Shown in pieces: positions 35,840 through 49,600 of a stretch of 64,000 bases of DNA (position 1 is its first letter; every line of letters begins with the position of its first letter). Position numbers and translations under genes: made by a program. The stretch spans positions 14,268,001 through 14,332,000 of the forward strand of contig JAWUZG010000056.1 in the NCBI GenBank assembly GCA_036785705.1. Reading direction: 5' to 3'. The notes under the pieces are model-generated. The model was not told the DNA's origin, searched no databases, and saw only the letters and a list, made by a program, of their open reading frames with translations. This stretch comes from Acanthornis magna (taxonomy: Eukaryota; Chordata; Aves; Passeriformes; Acanthizidae).

Positions 35840-37209
35840 AGTTCTCCAGGAAACGCAGAAAGAAATAGACCTCTCCTCTTGTCTCTCACGTTTTGCAGAG
35901 TAAATGCTTGGCATTAAAGAAGCCATGGGCTCCCTTGTCAGGATGAATCATCCCCTTGGAATCCACACAGAGCATAGGATGAAGAGGCGGTATATTGCAA
36001 AATGCCAAATGCATGTGTTGGAATCAGAGCGCGCTGCTTCCAGCACAGCCCTGCGCACTCAGCCGTGCTCACTCCCATTCCCATTTCTGGTTTGTGTCTT
36101 GTCACTTAAAATATAAACAAAGCCGAGGAGCTCATGGAGAGAAATGAGGGGGTGGAGGAATGAGGTGGAGAGAGGATGAGACAAGGTTTCCAGTGAGACC
36201 CAGCTCTTCCTTTCGCTGCCCACAAGGATGAGAACATTCCCCATCCACATCTCTCCTTAATAACAGAAACCTGCTGCTGGGAGACAGCATCCCTGGAATG
36301 CTCCTGGAGATTCTTCCCACCATCCTATATTTGGGTTGTGGTTTATTGCTTTGGCAATATTAGGCTCTCTCAGAACTAGACAGCACTTCAGGAACACATG
36401 GAACAAAGACAATGACTCCCAGTGAGTGTAGCCCAACTAAGAAGACACCACAGTGAAATGGGGTTTAAGTAACATTTGCCATAACTTAATTCACTTCGGT
36501 GCTGAGCTACAAAAACATCTAGGCCAGACACACATATCGAAAGGATTGTGTTTATTTACTCCACACAATTTCCTTTGAAGTAGAAAATAGTGGTAATAAT
36601 GACAGGGAATTACAGGTGAAATATAATACACATGAAAAGCTTTTGAAGTGTTCACTCTTAATATTTTAAATTCATATTTCCCCTTTTTTTGAGTACCTTG
36701 TTGTGGGATTGCCTTGCTAACATCAATGTACAAAATGTAATGCAGCGGGATACAGCGGTACTCCAGGGAAACTGCAGAAAAGGGTGCATTTCCATGATTC
36801 CCACTGTTCTAATAAATAAAACCATTTTATTCCCGCCACCTCCTCTTTCCCACATATCTCTGACAGTTGGCAATAATAGAGTTGCTGAATTCATACGGAA
36901 AGAAGGAAATGAAATATTAAAATAACAAGACAAAGATAAGATTTGCATTTGTACTTATACCATTGGCTTTCAAGAGAGTTTCCCCTATTAATATTAGATT
37001 TTGACAGAGGGAAGGGGAGGCCAAGTTTCTGTGCATTTCAAGGGCTGACCATCATCCTGCTGTCATTAGTAGTGTGTTTCTGAGCTAAGTGATCTTTTAG
37101 CAGTAACAGCTTAATTCAGATTGGGCAGATACACACAGTTCCATCTCTGTCGAGCAAAGCAGGCTGCACAACGTGGAGTTTATGCCAGATTTACCCTGGA
37201 TGTGTCTAG

Positions 37210-37265
37210 ACAGACAATATCTGATCTGGCTTAAAGGTAAGAGTGGCATGAACAGACAATATCTG
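37210..37265 (+). repeat. 14-bp direct repeat, 42 bp apart
   Basis: ACAGACAATATCTG occurs exactly at 37210-37223 and again at 37252-37265, and both copies are followed by a similar 'ctggc' (atctggc and tgctggc). The two copies suggest a local tandem duplication of about 42 bp that has since diverged between the copies, or a repeated binding site. Confidence 0.6.
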
Positions 37266-40000
37266 TGCTGGCAGAAAGCCTGGCAGGACAGAGTTAAGCT
37301 GCGACACCTTTTTTTAGCAAACTTAAGTCAGTGAGGGTAAAATTTATGTAAGAGCAGTGTTTAATATTATACAGCCACACAGCTTTTCACATGGTACTGG
37401 GGGTCCTGATGCTGGACTATCACTGAAATGCAGCTGCAGCCTTTGTTTATCCCTGTGCTGTGAGTTCTGCATCTTCTTTGTGTTTGCTTCAGTGTCAGCA
37501 CAGCTCTTAAATGAGGTTTGGAGCTCATAGAGTCCATGCAAGGATGTGTTACAACTGGGTGAAGCTCTTTCTAAAGACGTACCCAAGCAGTTTGTATAGC
37601 AAAGCATTTAAAATGTTGACCATATTTGGCCCTGCACTGACTGTTCTCACAAATTCTCCCAGTCTTCTCAGAAAATAAAGCTTTCACATATCTGCTGATC
37701 TATGGTTTATAGCATCTTTAAAATTCCATCAATTTTTTTGACTGCCAGAGACCCTTCTTTCCACAAGTAACATCTCCCTCACTTGACCATATCAAGGGGT
37801 TTGCCCACACAACAGTTTTGTGCCTCCATGGTGCATTTGCAGGCTGTTTTCTAACCAAACCTCGTTTTCCACAGGTCCTTTGGTAAGCCTTGCAGAACTG
37901 CCACAAATGTATTAGAACAGTCCCGATTCCCATCTCAGCTGCAAAAAATGTGCAAGACATACCCTGAATGAGTCCAGCCACCGGATGGGAGGACTCAACT
38001 AATTGGTGGAGTTGGCTCAAGTACTTGGCCACCAGCTGGCTGATACAGCAGCCTCCAGCCCCAGGGAGTCAAATGTTCCACCCAGAATAAAAGCTGGGTC
38101 TCTTTAGTGGCAGAACAGAGCAATAACCTCTCATACCACATGTCTCAGACCATTTTTTAATTATTATTATTATTAATTTTGAAATATAAGAATAGCATAA
38201 ACCCTTTTCCCAAAATTTAATTTGCATTTTAAAAAGCAGAAAAGAAAAGAATGAAAGCATATGGTATCAATCATATTTTACAATACTTGTAACTGCAGTT
38301 CGGAAACATGTGTTTCCTAACTGCTCATTCAGCAGTATCTGCATAATTTTTTTAAGCAAAAAACAACCCTCTAAACAAAGCATTTAAACTAACCAGCATT
38401 GCATGATATTGTACTTAGCTGAAATGAACCATTTTATTTGGGTGTAAGCTGAATAGAACCAGTGGTTACTGTTGCTCTGTTACCATTCCAGAAACCTTCT
38501 TTCAACTTAAATTAGATTCAGGAAGAAAGGAAGAAAAATACAATTTCCTCAAGTATCACTGCGATTGGTACTCCTGTAATGGCAGCTACTCAAAGTGTGG
38601 TGTATCTTGTTCGTGCTGTTGCCAAAGGCTCTGCCTTAATGGAACAAAGCAATGGCTCATCAAAACAGGTTCCCTATCTCAGCAGTGGTCTTTTAACTGA
38701 TGCTTCCAAAAAAACCCACAGGATCTGCCTCGTTCATTTCGCCAGTTGATGCTGAGAAGCAAAGTACTCCATCTTTCTCTGATTCTCTAATTCTGATCAT
38801 GATCTCCTGTGATCATTAATTAGTATTTGGATCGTCTTCCTGTTATCATTAAGCACGGCTTAAAAAGTAGGGTCATATATTACTATGAGAGCCTTGGGAT
38901 GCCCAACAAACAAATGTCATGAATTCGACTCATATATTTAATAACCCTTCAGAGACCCATCACACATCATCATGGAGGAATAACAAGAATTGGTTCCAGT
39001 CACCTCTGCCTCAAACCAAATGCAACACTTTTTTCTCAGATCAGATCAGTATCTAATTTCCCCCCTCTCCACCCACCACCCCTCCAACATCACCATCATG
39101 TCAAAACCCATTTTCTCTGTAGAAAGTCACTAGGTGATTTTTTAGCAGATAAATGCACCACCTTCAAAATTCAGCTCTATCACATTTTGTTTGTTTGCCT
39201 GTCTCACTGCTATGTTCTGTGCACCTTCTTGCAACAGAGTGATAATATAGTTATTGCCAGAAAAGAATGGATGGACATCCCTATTCCTCTCTCAGTCACA
39301 CTAACATCCATTCATTTTACACTGAAATAACTCCATTGACTTTATTGTACTTGTTCTGATTTGGTATTGGTACAAGCCAAGAGAAGGACAAGGTTCTATT
39401 TTTATTTTTCATTTCCCATGTGCAGCTGATGTCTGAGACCCTGCAGCACACCAGCCTTCACTGAGAAACTTGATAAAAATCCACCATTCTCTCTGAAGAT
39501 AAAACAAGGGTTTATCAGCAAGAAATTAGCAAAGCAATCAACATGCAAGAGGATCCTCATTTAATAAGTGCTAACTTTTATTTTCCTAATAGGCATTAAA
39601 AACAATAACACCACGTCCATGATACAATTTGATTAAATTGGCTCCGATGGCTTTGGGAACAGTAATATGATTAAATGTCTAACACAGAACATGTACTTGG
39701 TGGCTGATCGGCAGAGCGCCTGGCTTTTATTCCACACACACTGCAATTCTTGGTGCTGATGGCATTAACCATTTCCTACTCAAGCCTGATAGAAAATCCA
39801 AGTGTTTTCCAGCAGGAAAGCTTGTGAAACACCCTGGGGCAGAATTACAGAGTGAAGAACTGGGAATATTTTCCAAATATCCTTTCCCCACCTGCTCTTT
39901 GTATCTTACCTCCAGTTCTTTGGTCACTGCTTGACCTGTGAGAGGAAAATTGTTTCCTACCATCTATTTTGAAACACAACCACCAAAGTAATGACCTTGA

Positions 40001-43000
40001 CACAACCCCCAGTCTGACCTGCACCATGTCAGGGACTCTGTCTTCTTCATGCACACAAGTGGGAGAATTCACTCCACATTTAAAAAGTTAGTTTGTCTCC
40101 CACGGCCACTCTGTGCAGTAACTCCTTTCTGACCTGTTTAATGGCTAAAATAACTGAATGAAATTTAGTGCTTAAACCAAGAGAGATTTCTGTGTTGTGG
40201 CATGTTTTGTACGTGACTTAAATATGATTCCTGTGTTTAATGAAGTGTTAATACTTCTGCTAACTTTAAGAAAAGTTTTTTAATGGTAAGAAATTATGAA
40301 GAAATCCTAGAATGTGATGCACTGGAACCAATGGTCACTACACACCAAGACCAAGGTCAGCCCAGCTTCATTTCAAGGAGTTTTTCCAAGATCCCAATAA
40401 CACAGCTTCCCAATATTACCAAAAATAAACTATACAAAGCTCTCAGCACCATGCTTTTTATAAAGAGAACAGTTTATATACCCCATCACACTGGCCAACA
40501 GGTGAGACATTGTAAGAAATCATTCTTTCTTATCTCAGTGACCTACACTAAAGGCCCCTGTCACCAGGACACAAAGAAATAGAACCAATCAAGCTCAAGA
40601 GACAGAATAGCTGAATAAATTGATGTTGCTCCATTTCCCCATTATATTCTGCAGGCTGGTTAAAACAAACACAAAAAAGCCCAGGTGGATTTGTCAACAT
40701 ATTTGTACCGGACAGACTGGAACAAAGTGTCTCCAGTGCTTCAGAACAGAACATTTCCAGGTGCACAGCATCATCCAGTTAAATACAGAGGTCAGCATTA
40801 AGACAAAAGGAAATAATCATTTCAACTGCTTTTATCAGACCCCCCACATCATGTACTTGTTGTTCCAAACCCACAGCAGACCTCATTTTTTTTTGTATTT
40901 CTGAGAGTTTTTAGCCATATGCAGAAATATGTGGTGATTGTTATTGTGTCAGGAGATGCCTCTTCACACAACATTTGATGGAGACAGTTAAAGAGGGAGA
41001 GAGGGGGAGCCTCATGTCCAGCTTTTTCTAACAGACATGGAGAAAATGCAGAGCAAAGCTTCTGCAAAGGATATGCTCACTACAAGATCAGGTCCTGAGT
41101 TCAGTACCTACATTTTTACTTCAGGGAAAGTAATCTGTCCTCTTGTCTTCCCTGGCCAAGATGACTGTCTAATAGAAAACCTGGAAAGTTAAGCTACTTT
41201 GAGATTTAAATAATTTACAATACAGCAGGAGAACAAACCTTTTTTTAATTAATCAAATTCTATAAAATCTGATAATCTAACAGAATCTGAAGTACAGATG
41301 ATGATGTAATGACATATCCTGAGAGAAAGTCCTATACATTTTCACTCTCTTTTTCTCTAAATCAGTAATTACTAACATAATGCTAAATAAGAAAAGACTT
41401 AGTCTCCAGTCATGGAGCCTTTGATGTAGCGCATGGCTTTTTTGTTCTAATTCCCTATAGATAAAATAGCCACAGATTACTCCTTTGTACCCTAACAGCT
41501 TTCTCACCATGCCTTCCCGCAGCACAACTTCTTGTTCAGTCAGGCTGGCAATATCTGTAGTGACTTACGCTGCTTATTTTTTGTTTTCATGCCTGCAAAA
41601 GTTCACACAGCCAGGGGAAGGCTCATTTCTGAAGAGGAATAATGCACTGAGAAGCCTCCTGGACCTTGTTCATGGTCCTTTCCAGGAGAACTAATTGCCA
41701 AAACTAATTAAGACTGAAACTGATGGGGTTCTCTCCCACATAGCCTTTACAGGATTAGGAACAATACTAGTTAGCTGTAAACACGGTCTCTTAAAAAAAC
41801 TACAGATTCTCTTTGCCGAAGGCTTAGAGTGGGCGGGGATCAGAAGCTTTTTGATATGTAAGTATACCCAGCAGTAATAAAAGTCTTACACCAGGTTAAC
41901 TACACAATTTGCTAATAACATTTGCTGACACAATCCATGAAAATCACTCTGGCAGCCTGATTTCTGGCAAGTGTACAAACGTTTTTATTGAACACATGCT
42001 GCCTATGAAACATGGTCTATGAAAACATGGCCCCCCTATTCACAAACGGGCAGCTGAGTAACATGTGAATAAATACCTGCTCTCCATTCCTCCTGGCTCA
42101 GAGCAGGCAGGAAACCTCCAATTCTTTTGCACACATTGTGGAGGGAAAACAGGAAAAGTTGCTCAACTAATTTTGGTGCTGGAGAGAAGAATCTCCATAC
42201 AGTATGGCCCATAGCTTTCCTCACCAGTGAGTGTCACTCAAGGCAGGCATCCCACGTAAAAGGAATTGCTATTTTCACACTGTTTCAAGCTGAAATGTGG
42301 TCTGCTTGTGTTCTTCCACTCTAAGTGGAGCTTTACAGAATTCAATGATGCATATTATAAGCCCAAGTTTTTCAGGGACACAAGTCTGTCTTAGCCTCCC
42401 TGGGAATTGCATGCAAGAATCTCAAGGCTGCGTTTTGCCCCAAGTTTGGCCCTGGCTGCACAGGAGAAAGTCCCAGGGAATATGTATGACTAGAAATATA
42501 AAATATAGATCCAGGCTGACCTACACAATCATTTATAAAGCATCAATTGCAAAGGCAGACAGAGAAACACTTCCAGTCACCACTGCCATGGTGGGACTTC
42601 AACATCCCCTTGCACTTACGAGTAAATCAAGGGCACACGCAGTGCTCCCAAGTTAAACTGCACTCCCTCTTCACCATCACCATCTCTAAAGCATTTTATG
42701 AAATGGGACCACATTAAATTGACATTATTGACCATCTGCTCAAGGGCAGCTGCTACAGGTAAAGGGATGGAATTTTTCCCCATGCTTGAGCTGAATGGCT
42801 GTCACACTTTTGGGGCAATAATTGAGACCAGTCCATAATACAGTCATTTCTTCTTTCATTATTGACAAATTTATTTCTATATAATGTTGATATGTCAGCA
42901 GCATCTATTTGTTTTTCACATCTCTTACAGCATTCCTCAGAATTGTCCAGAAATGGGAAAAGTCCTCGAAACCCCTCAATGATTAGGTGCCAATAGGATG

Positions 43001-46000
43001 TCTGGTAATTGGTAGTTGTTCCTGAAAGTTCTTCCATTTTTCTTCATATAGAAAAAATTACACAATTGTATCCCAGAAATAAATTCCTTTGGGTTTCTTA
43101 TTCTGTTTTAATCTTAAAATTCGAATTTTCTGTTCTTATTCACAAAGATAGAGAAGTAAACACCTCTGAAATGAAAAAAAAAAAATAAAAATTAAAGAAA
43201 CGGGAAAGGAATTACCTGAGGGAAAATAGAGAAAGAAGCATTGGTTTCACCACAACATTCAATAGAATAGAAGTTTCCTAGCATATCTGCTACTGACAGA
43301 TCTTATCTGGTCATTTTGATTTTTCATCCATGCACTTCAATCCAAGCACACACATATTTGGGAAAAGAATTCACAAAATGCATTGTGCAAGCCTGTCCAC
43401 AAATCTGGGCCGTGTTGTGAGAGAGCCTTTGCCTAATTTATAGCTTTGAGAGGAAATTGTGAAAAACTTGTGGTTGGCCTGAGAGCTGGAAGATTTCGTC
43501 AAAACCAAAAAACCTGATTCAAAAGGATTGTTCACAGATTCATACAAAGCAAAATTTCATAGGTGCTGTGGGTGCTCACCTGATTTCTCCTTGATGTTTC
43601 AGGAATTATTTACTAGAACGGAGGGATACTTCTGCATGTTCTGCCTTGTTTTGCGCAACCATTCTTGCACAGCAGTTGACATGTTTGCAAAGGTGAAAGT
43701 AATAACAGTGGGGTATTTTTGTGCCAGGGAGGAGCCTTCTACTTAGAGATTATTAGCATTGTATTAAATTTTTGGCTTTGGAGAAGACGCCTGTCAAGTT
43801 TAACAATGAGAACTGTAAACTTCTCCTTCTGAGGAGATGTGTGATGTTCAAGCAGCATTGCCGGCATTGTTTCCCATCTTCCCTGGAGCTGTTTCTCTAT
43901 TTTACTGTGGCCCAGACCCAAATCCAATACTTTTGGAGGGCTGGCCTGTGCCAATCTAGTAGTCTGAGCTAGTGGCTCCATATTGCTGCCATTGTCTTAG
44001 TGGCCAGAATCCTCCACTTTGTCCCATTTGGGGTGGCTTCTGTTACCCTGCAGATCATGAACTGTATGACTTTGATAAGTGCACAATCACACACACATGG
44101 CATGTAGGAGGATTTCCTTTATTGACTTCTAATAACAAGGTAGCAAAAAACCAAAACACAAAACTGCAGAATTAATGCCACCACATATTAATCTTTCCAG
44201 TCATTACGTCCACAAGTGTGGAACAGTCTGAGGGATGCCAGACTCTTCCTCTACAAGGAATGCTGAATTCTGATAACCATTGAGTGATCCCTTATTTCTT
44301 CAATGTGCAAAGCTGTGAAACCCCAAGGGTTATTTTTTTCCCTTTCATTTCTCTGCTGACAAGTGGCATGGGAAGTGTAGAAAGAGTTTAAAAATTTAGC
44401 TTTGAGAAAACATATTCCCAATGGGACCTACTTTATACACTGATTTCAATGGAAAACTATTTTCCTAAAGGGTTTTTTTTCATCCTCTTTTCCAGCTTGC
44501 TTCATGAAACCAAATGTTTTACATAATATTGGAAATCAACCCCCACCCCTCACTTACTCCCTCCCCTCTCTCTGTCTGTCTCTGTGGAATAGGCAAATCA
44601 ATGGAGAAGTGTTCAAGCTTTTGTTAAAATGAAAGAATGGAAAATTAAAGGAGGTTGTTCAGAGTAACAGTCACATAAAAATGTACAGCCTGTGGTTCTT
44701 GACTCTCTTTGACTGTGGAACTGTTGCTCATTTCTCTCCAGCTGCCTGTGATAAAGGTGCATATGCGGTCTGTATATAATTATATGAGGGTGTGCAGGCA
44801 AACCCCTGCACAGCCAGGATGATGTGAGGTTTCTCTGTATACTCATTATGTTCCTGGACTTTCAGATTTTTGTAGACAAAATAAGATTTCTTTCATTAAA
44901 GTGGGATTTATTTGTGGTTCAATAGCCCGAGGCTGTAGAAAAACAGGGCATTTCACCATTGTGTCATTGAACACTGAACTCTTGCCTTTTAATTATATAG
45001 ATTTCTGACACCCAACCAGACTTCTCTTTTTTTCCCTCCTCCCTTCAAGGGAGATGATGCAATTGTGACATAGCCAGGCCTCAAATAAGAAATTCCTAAC
45101 CCAGATGGACACAGTATAAACATTCAGATGCAGAGACACTCGGTTTAGTATTGCAGCAGGACCTGGTTGATTTGAACCACACTTTTCAGAGGGCTTTGCT
45201 CACCCCCAAATGAGAAATTATTGATCCAAAAGGAGTAATGTAAGGATTCTGTCATGCAGGGATAGCTTTGTGAAGTTTTCTCCCAGGCAGATGGACCAAT
45301 TGAATAGTCAGTGCTTTCCCTGGTGAGAAATGAAACTAGAGCAGGTTTTTCGGGTTTTTTCCTGGTTGATGTGAATTCTTACTCAGTGGCATCTGAGTAT
45401 GAGGTATTTCTTACCCTAAAGTGAAGGAACTAAAATGTTCTTAATTATGCAGAGGTAATCTGACCTGATGAACAGGTCAAATATAAAGAAACACAATCCA
45501 GCTTCACAAACATCAAGGAAATCTTCAATGTGAAAATGTCAAGTGCTCAACTGTCCTGATTCCCATGAAAATTCAGTTTGTGTTGCAGCTTTTTAACACC
45601 TCTGAGTCTCAGACCATCTGGGTTCTTTCACATGTGTGAGCCAGGCTTCCCAAAGGTCAAAAAAGTCTGATAGTATAGATCTAACACTCACATCTGTGGG
45701 TCACAAAGTCAGACTCAGCCATGAAAAATCATGAAGATCATTGGGGGCTGCCTGGTCCAGAGGCTGACACCTTCAGTAATCTATTTCACATAGCAGGGAA
45801 TAAACAGAATTTACAGTTAGGAAAGGATCTGTGTGAAACTATGAAGTGAACATGTAGGAAATGTGCATGTACATATATATATTTATATGTATATTCTATT
45901 TGATTTTCTTTTCTGATTCAAGATATGCATTCTGGGAGGAGAAATGCAGAAATAAAGATAAAGTCCTTAAATGTTAATACCTTACTACTATTTTGCTGGT

Positions 46001-49000
46001 AAAAATGTTATTTCACTGACATTACATTTCCAATGGAGTTTATAAAATTATATTCAGTAGAACATCAACTTTTTCAGACACAATTTCACAACAGTTTTCT
46101 GATTGAAAAAGCTCTAGAAAAAAATATAAGCTCTTTGATTCATCTTGTATTCAGATCCATAATATAAAGGACCATGCCATCCTCACGGAAAACAAAGAAG
46201 GAATCAGCTGTAGATTGTTTCACTGTGCATTCACAGTAATATTTTTTACTATGGTATTATATCACATTGGGCAAAATGATCTGAAAGGATCTTAGAGGGA
46301 ATTCAAATCAAAAGAATTCTAAGCATCAGAGTAGGTGAGGATTTAATCCAATTGAAAGGCAAGACTGCACACCAGTATATAGTTTCCAGGCTTTCTTCAC
46401 ATGTCACTATTATCACTCATCAATTAGATGAATTAAATTTTTGCAACCAAGGGAAGGCCTTGCATCTCCCTTGGACCTGATTCAATATTTCCCATGAGAT
46501 CAGGAAGGCTTTTTTCAAGCTTTTCCACTTTCTCAAAATAGTCCTGCAAATACAAACTCAGTAGGAAAATGATCAGTTAAATGGAACAGTCATTTGAATG
46601 AATGGCTGAAAGTTTTTGGTATGATCCAAATGATGATAAAGAATTTCCCTACTAGCACAAGGTCTCTAAAGTCTTTAGATACAAAACCTAAGCACTGTAC
46701 AGCCAGGAAATGTCCAGGTGCCATCTCCTGTGGGCAGCAAGGTAGATCTTCACAAAAGCTTTCCCAATCACATGACACCTCCTGCAACCAGGCATTAATG
46801 ATGAATACTCAGGAATTCACCACGACGGCTCCTGATGTGTTATGCACTGTCTGATCTCTGTGGCTTCCTAAAAATCATTAATATAATTTTGTCAGTGGAA
46901 AGAGTCATGAGGAAAGAGAACAAGAATCTGACAGTGCTTCTCTCTAAGGCTTGTCCACACTTATTCTGTGGGATGGAAGCACAACACAAAGCACCTCATG
47001 AAAACTGCTCACAGCTCTTTACTCTGTGTTTTGGATGGGGCTGACAGCAAATAAGAGGGTTGGTGCATTTCCAGGTGACTTAAAGGTATTATACAGAGCC
47101 AATGAAAGCTCAGGATAATGGGGCAGAAGGCAACTTGGCCAGCTCTACCTAGGAAGAGTTAAAAAATCTATGGTGCCCCACCAGACTCCTTGTCCTTTGA
47201 GTAATTTTTCTCTAGCATGTTCTCCATGTCATTGGAAAATATCAAGAGCAGCAATTGAGTTAAACCTTGGCTGAATTATCCCTTTCATAAGGCTGTGTCT
47301 TCAGGTTTTTTAAAGTAAAGGTTTCCTTTATTAATTTTGCCCAGCTAGCATTCACTTAGCATTTGCTTTGAGGGATAATTGACAGGTTGAGGCGACACTC
47401 ACCAGAATGAGATCCATAAATCAGAAATAATTTCCAAAATTGGCTGAGGGGCTGATATGTTGAATAGGCAAATACAGGTAAAAATCTCTCTATTACGCCT
47501 GACAGGAGCAGCAAATGTCAAGCAAGTGCTCCTTAATGCACCAGATTTGATTAATTTTGTGGTTCCTTCTTTGGGTGATTCTGTCTTTGGAATGCCACTG
47601 CGCTCTGAGAATGCTACCAGACTGCTCTTCTGAAAGCAGGAGTTTCTACTTTCCTCTTAAATGAGGACTAACAAAAATATCTGCAGAAAAAAAGATTTTT
47701 AACTCTATTATGCCTTTAAAGTCCCTTTCATAGCCCCAGCTATAAAGTAAAAAACAAACAAAACAAAAAGCTTTAAAAATCCCTCACCCCCAGAAGACTA
47801 AAGCCATGAGGAAGTGAGGAAGTGGGAATTGCTTGCCCATGTGGGACAACTTTGTGTCCATTCTTGACGTCATGGTAAAATCCTCTCAACTGAATGGCAT
47901 GGGATGGTTTTAGAGGAACTAGAATGGCCTGGTATAAAATTAACTTCCAATAGTTGGGCTCACTCAGAGCTTTTCTCTCAAGGCTATCAAAACATTTTGC
48001 CAAGAGTAGTGCAGTTAGTAATAAACAACTCTTACAAGGAAATAGGTAACTACGATCTTATTTGATAAATAGAGAGTTCTGCTGGTGGTGATGTCAAAGA
48101 CAGTGATTAGACTCTAGGTCCCATACCCAGAGCCCACAAAGGCAAGTTTTTGAGTTTCATGCTTTTCCCAACCAGGCAGCAAAGGGCAAAATAATCAGAT
48201 TTATGAAAATGGAAGTGATTTTGTTTGGTTTTTCCAAATCTTTTTTGTGACCTTCTGCTAAATAAGAGGTGTGCTTCCTCCGGGCCTTCTGAATGCAGGC
48301 ACACACATAAAAAACATATATGCTGCAAAAATGGCCAAAATTCAGTCCCAGAATAAAACTGTGAAAATTCACAGTTTCTTCCTCTGAGCAATTATTTCAG
48401 TTTTCGCCAACAGGAATGGTGAGATTTTAGCATCAGGTTTTTTTGTTTGCAACATAAATACTTGTAAAGCAAAAAACTGGTAGCTTTGCAAACTCTAGAT
48501 GTATTTAGGGATCTTCTGTGAAATATGATGGATGAGGGGGAAGAAAAGAACAGCTCTTGTCATGGGAAGCCAGAAAGAGAAAAGTTCTCTGAGTACCCCG
48601 AGACTCAAGACCTTGAGAGATAACAAGGTTGGGGTCATGATACAAGACGGATTGGAGCCGATAGCGATGACTGAAATGCACGGAGAAGTGTGGGCTGTAA
48701 TCAGACTGACAGATCGCAGTATTTCCCACTACTCCAAATTTACTTCTTCCCTAAAGTCATAAGCAGGTCATCTTCTCCATTCCTCTGCCTCAGATTTTAT
48801 ATTTGTGTATAACTCGCTGTACCAGAGTTAAAGATGAAGTTCAAAGCTGGGCTCCACCCAAGCTTGATTACAAAATCTCTCCCCATAAAACAACCTGTGC
48901 ATCTGTTCTATATTTTCAGAGGCTGGAAAGCAGACTGGCTGTTTCCTCGAGACAGCACATTTACACCCACTGCAAGGGACTTAAGATGTTGTGTAGGGAC

Positions 49001-49600
49001 ATCTCTTTTTATTTACTTCAAATCTGGCTGGAGAGACCGTTGTCCAGCAGGACAAAGGGAATATGGGTTGTTTAATCCAGAAAAATCCTGCCTGGGAATG
49101 GGTCTAATCACTCTATAAATGCACCAAGAAGAAACTGATATGAGTGCAAAGGGTTCTATAAGCAAAGAGGCAACATTGACCCAGTAACAAAAGCCTGTAG
49201 AGTAACCTTGTCTACCCTTAGGCTGGAAATTATAGGAAATTCCTTGGAACAGATTTCAAATGAGGGAGTAGAGGAGAAAACTACTAAATCAGCTACAAAA
49301 ACCCCCAAACCTGATATCTCCATGCATCTTTTATTATTCATGAATGTTGTCTATAGTGGCTGTGAGTTGGACTTGACCCAAAACACCTCTTGTACAATCA
49401 CATGCTGCTGGTGTAGAAAAGAGGGAAAAAAGTATCTAGTACAACTTTTAGTTTATTTATGTTAGGAAAGGAAAGTGATGACACTTGTTATTCACAGCTG
49501 CTTCCTTTAGACTTGGAGAAGGTATTTCAGCGTCTCAACTTGAGGCAAAAGCACAGGGAAGAGAATGGCTGGATCTGTACAAGGCAAGCTGGGGGCAGCG
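40001..49600. other. Noncoding DNA, no gene seen
   Basis: Long featureless noncoding region. Frames of up to 119 codons (42297-42656, plus) are unrecognised and occur on both strands in overlapping fashion, as chance frames do. An AT-rich microsatellite-like patch (catgtacatatatatatttatatgtatat) lies at about 45866-45893, and the tandem word gaggaagtgaggaagtgg near 47809. No repeat family is recognised. Confidence 0.55.
45866..45893. repeat. AT-rich microsatellite-like patch
   Basis: Imperfect (TA)n with TATATATATTTATATGTATAT words, partly self-complementary. Simple low-complexity DNA. Confidence 0.75.

Larger units (their letters stand above)
34256..40000. other. Noncoding DNA, no gene seen
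   Basis: Ordinary AT-rich sequence. Local features are a purine-rich stretch at 35697-35725, a near-canonical G-quadruplex motif at 35814-35839, a 14-base direct repeat at 37210-37223 and 37252-37265, and an ATT simple repeat at 38159-38176. Frames of up to 104 codons (37718-38032, minus) resemble nothing known. Confidence 0.55.
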
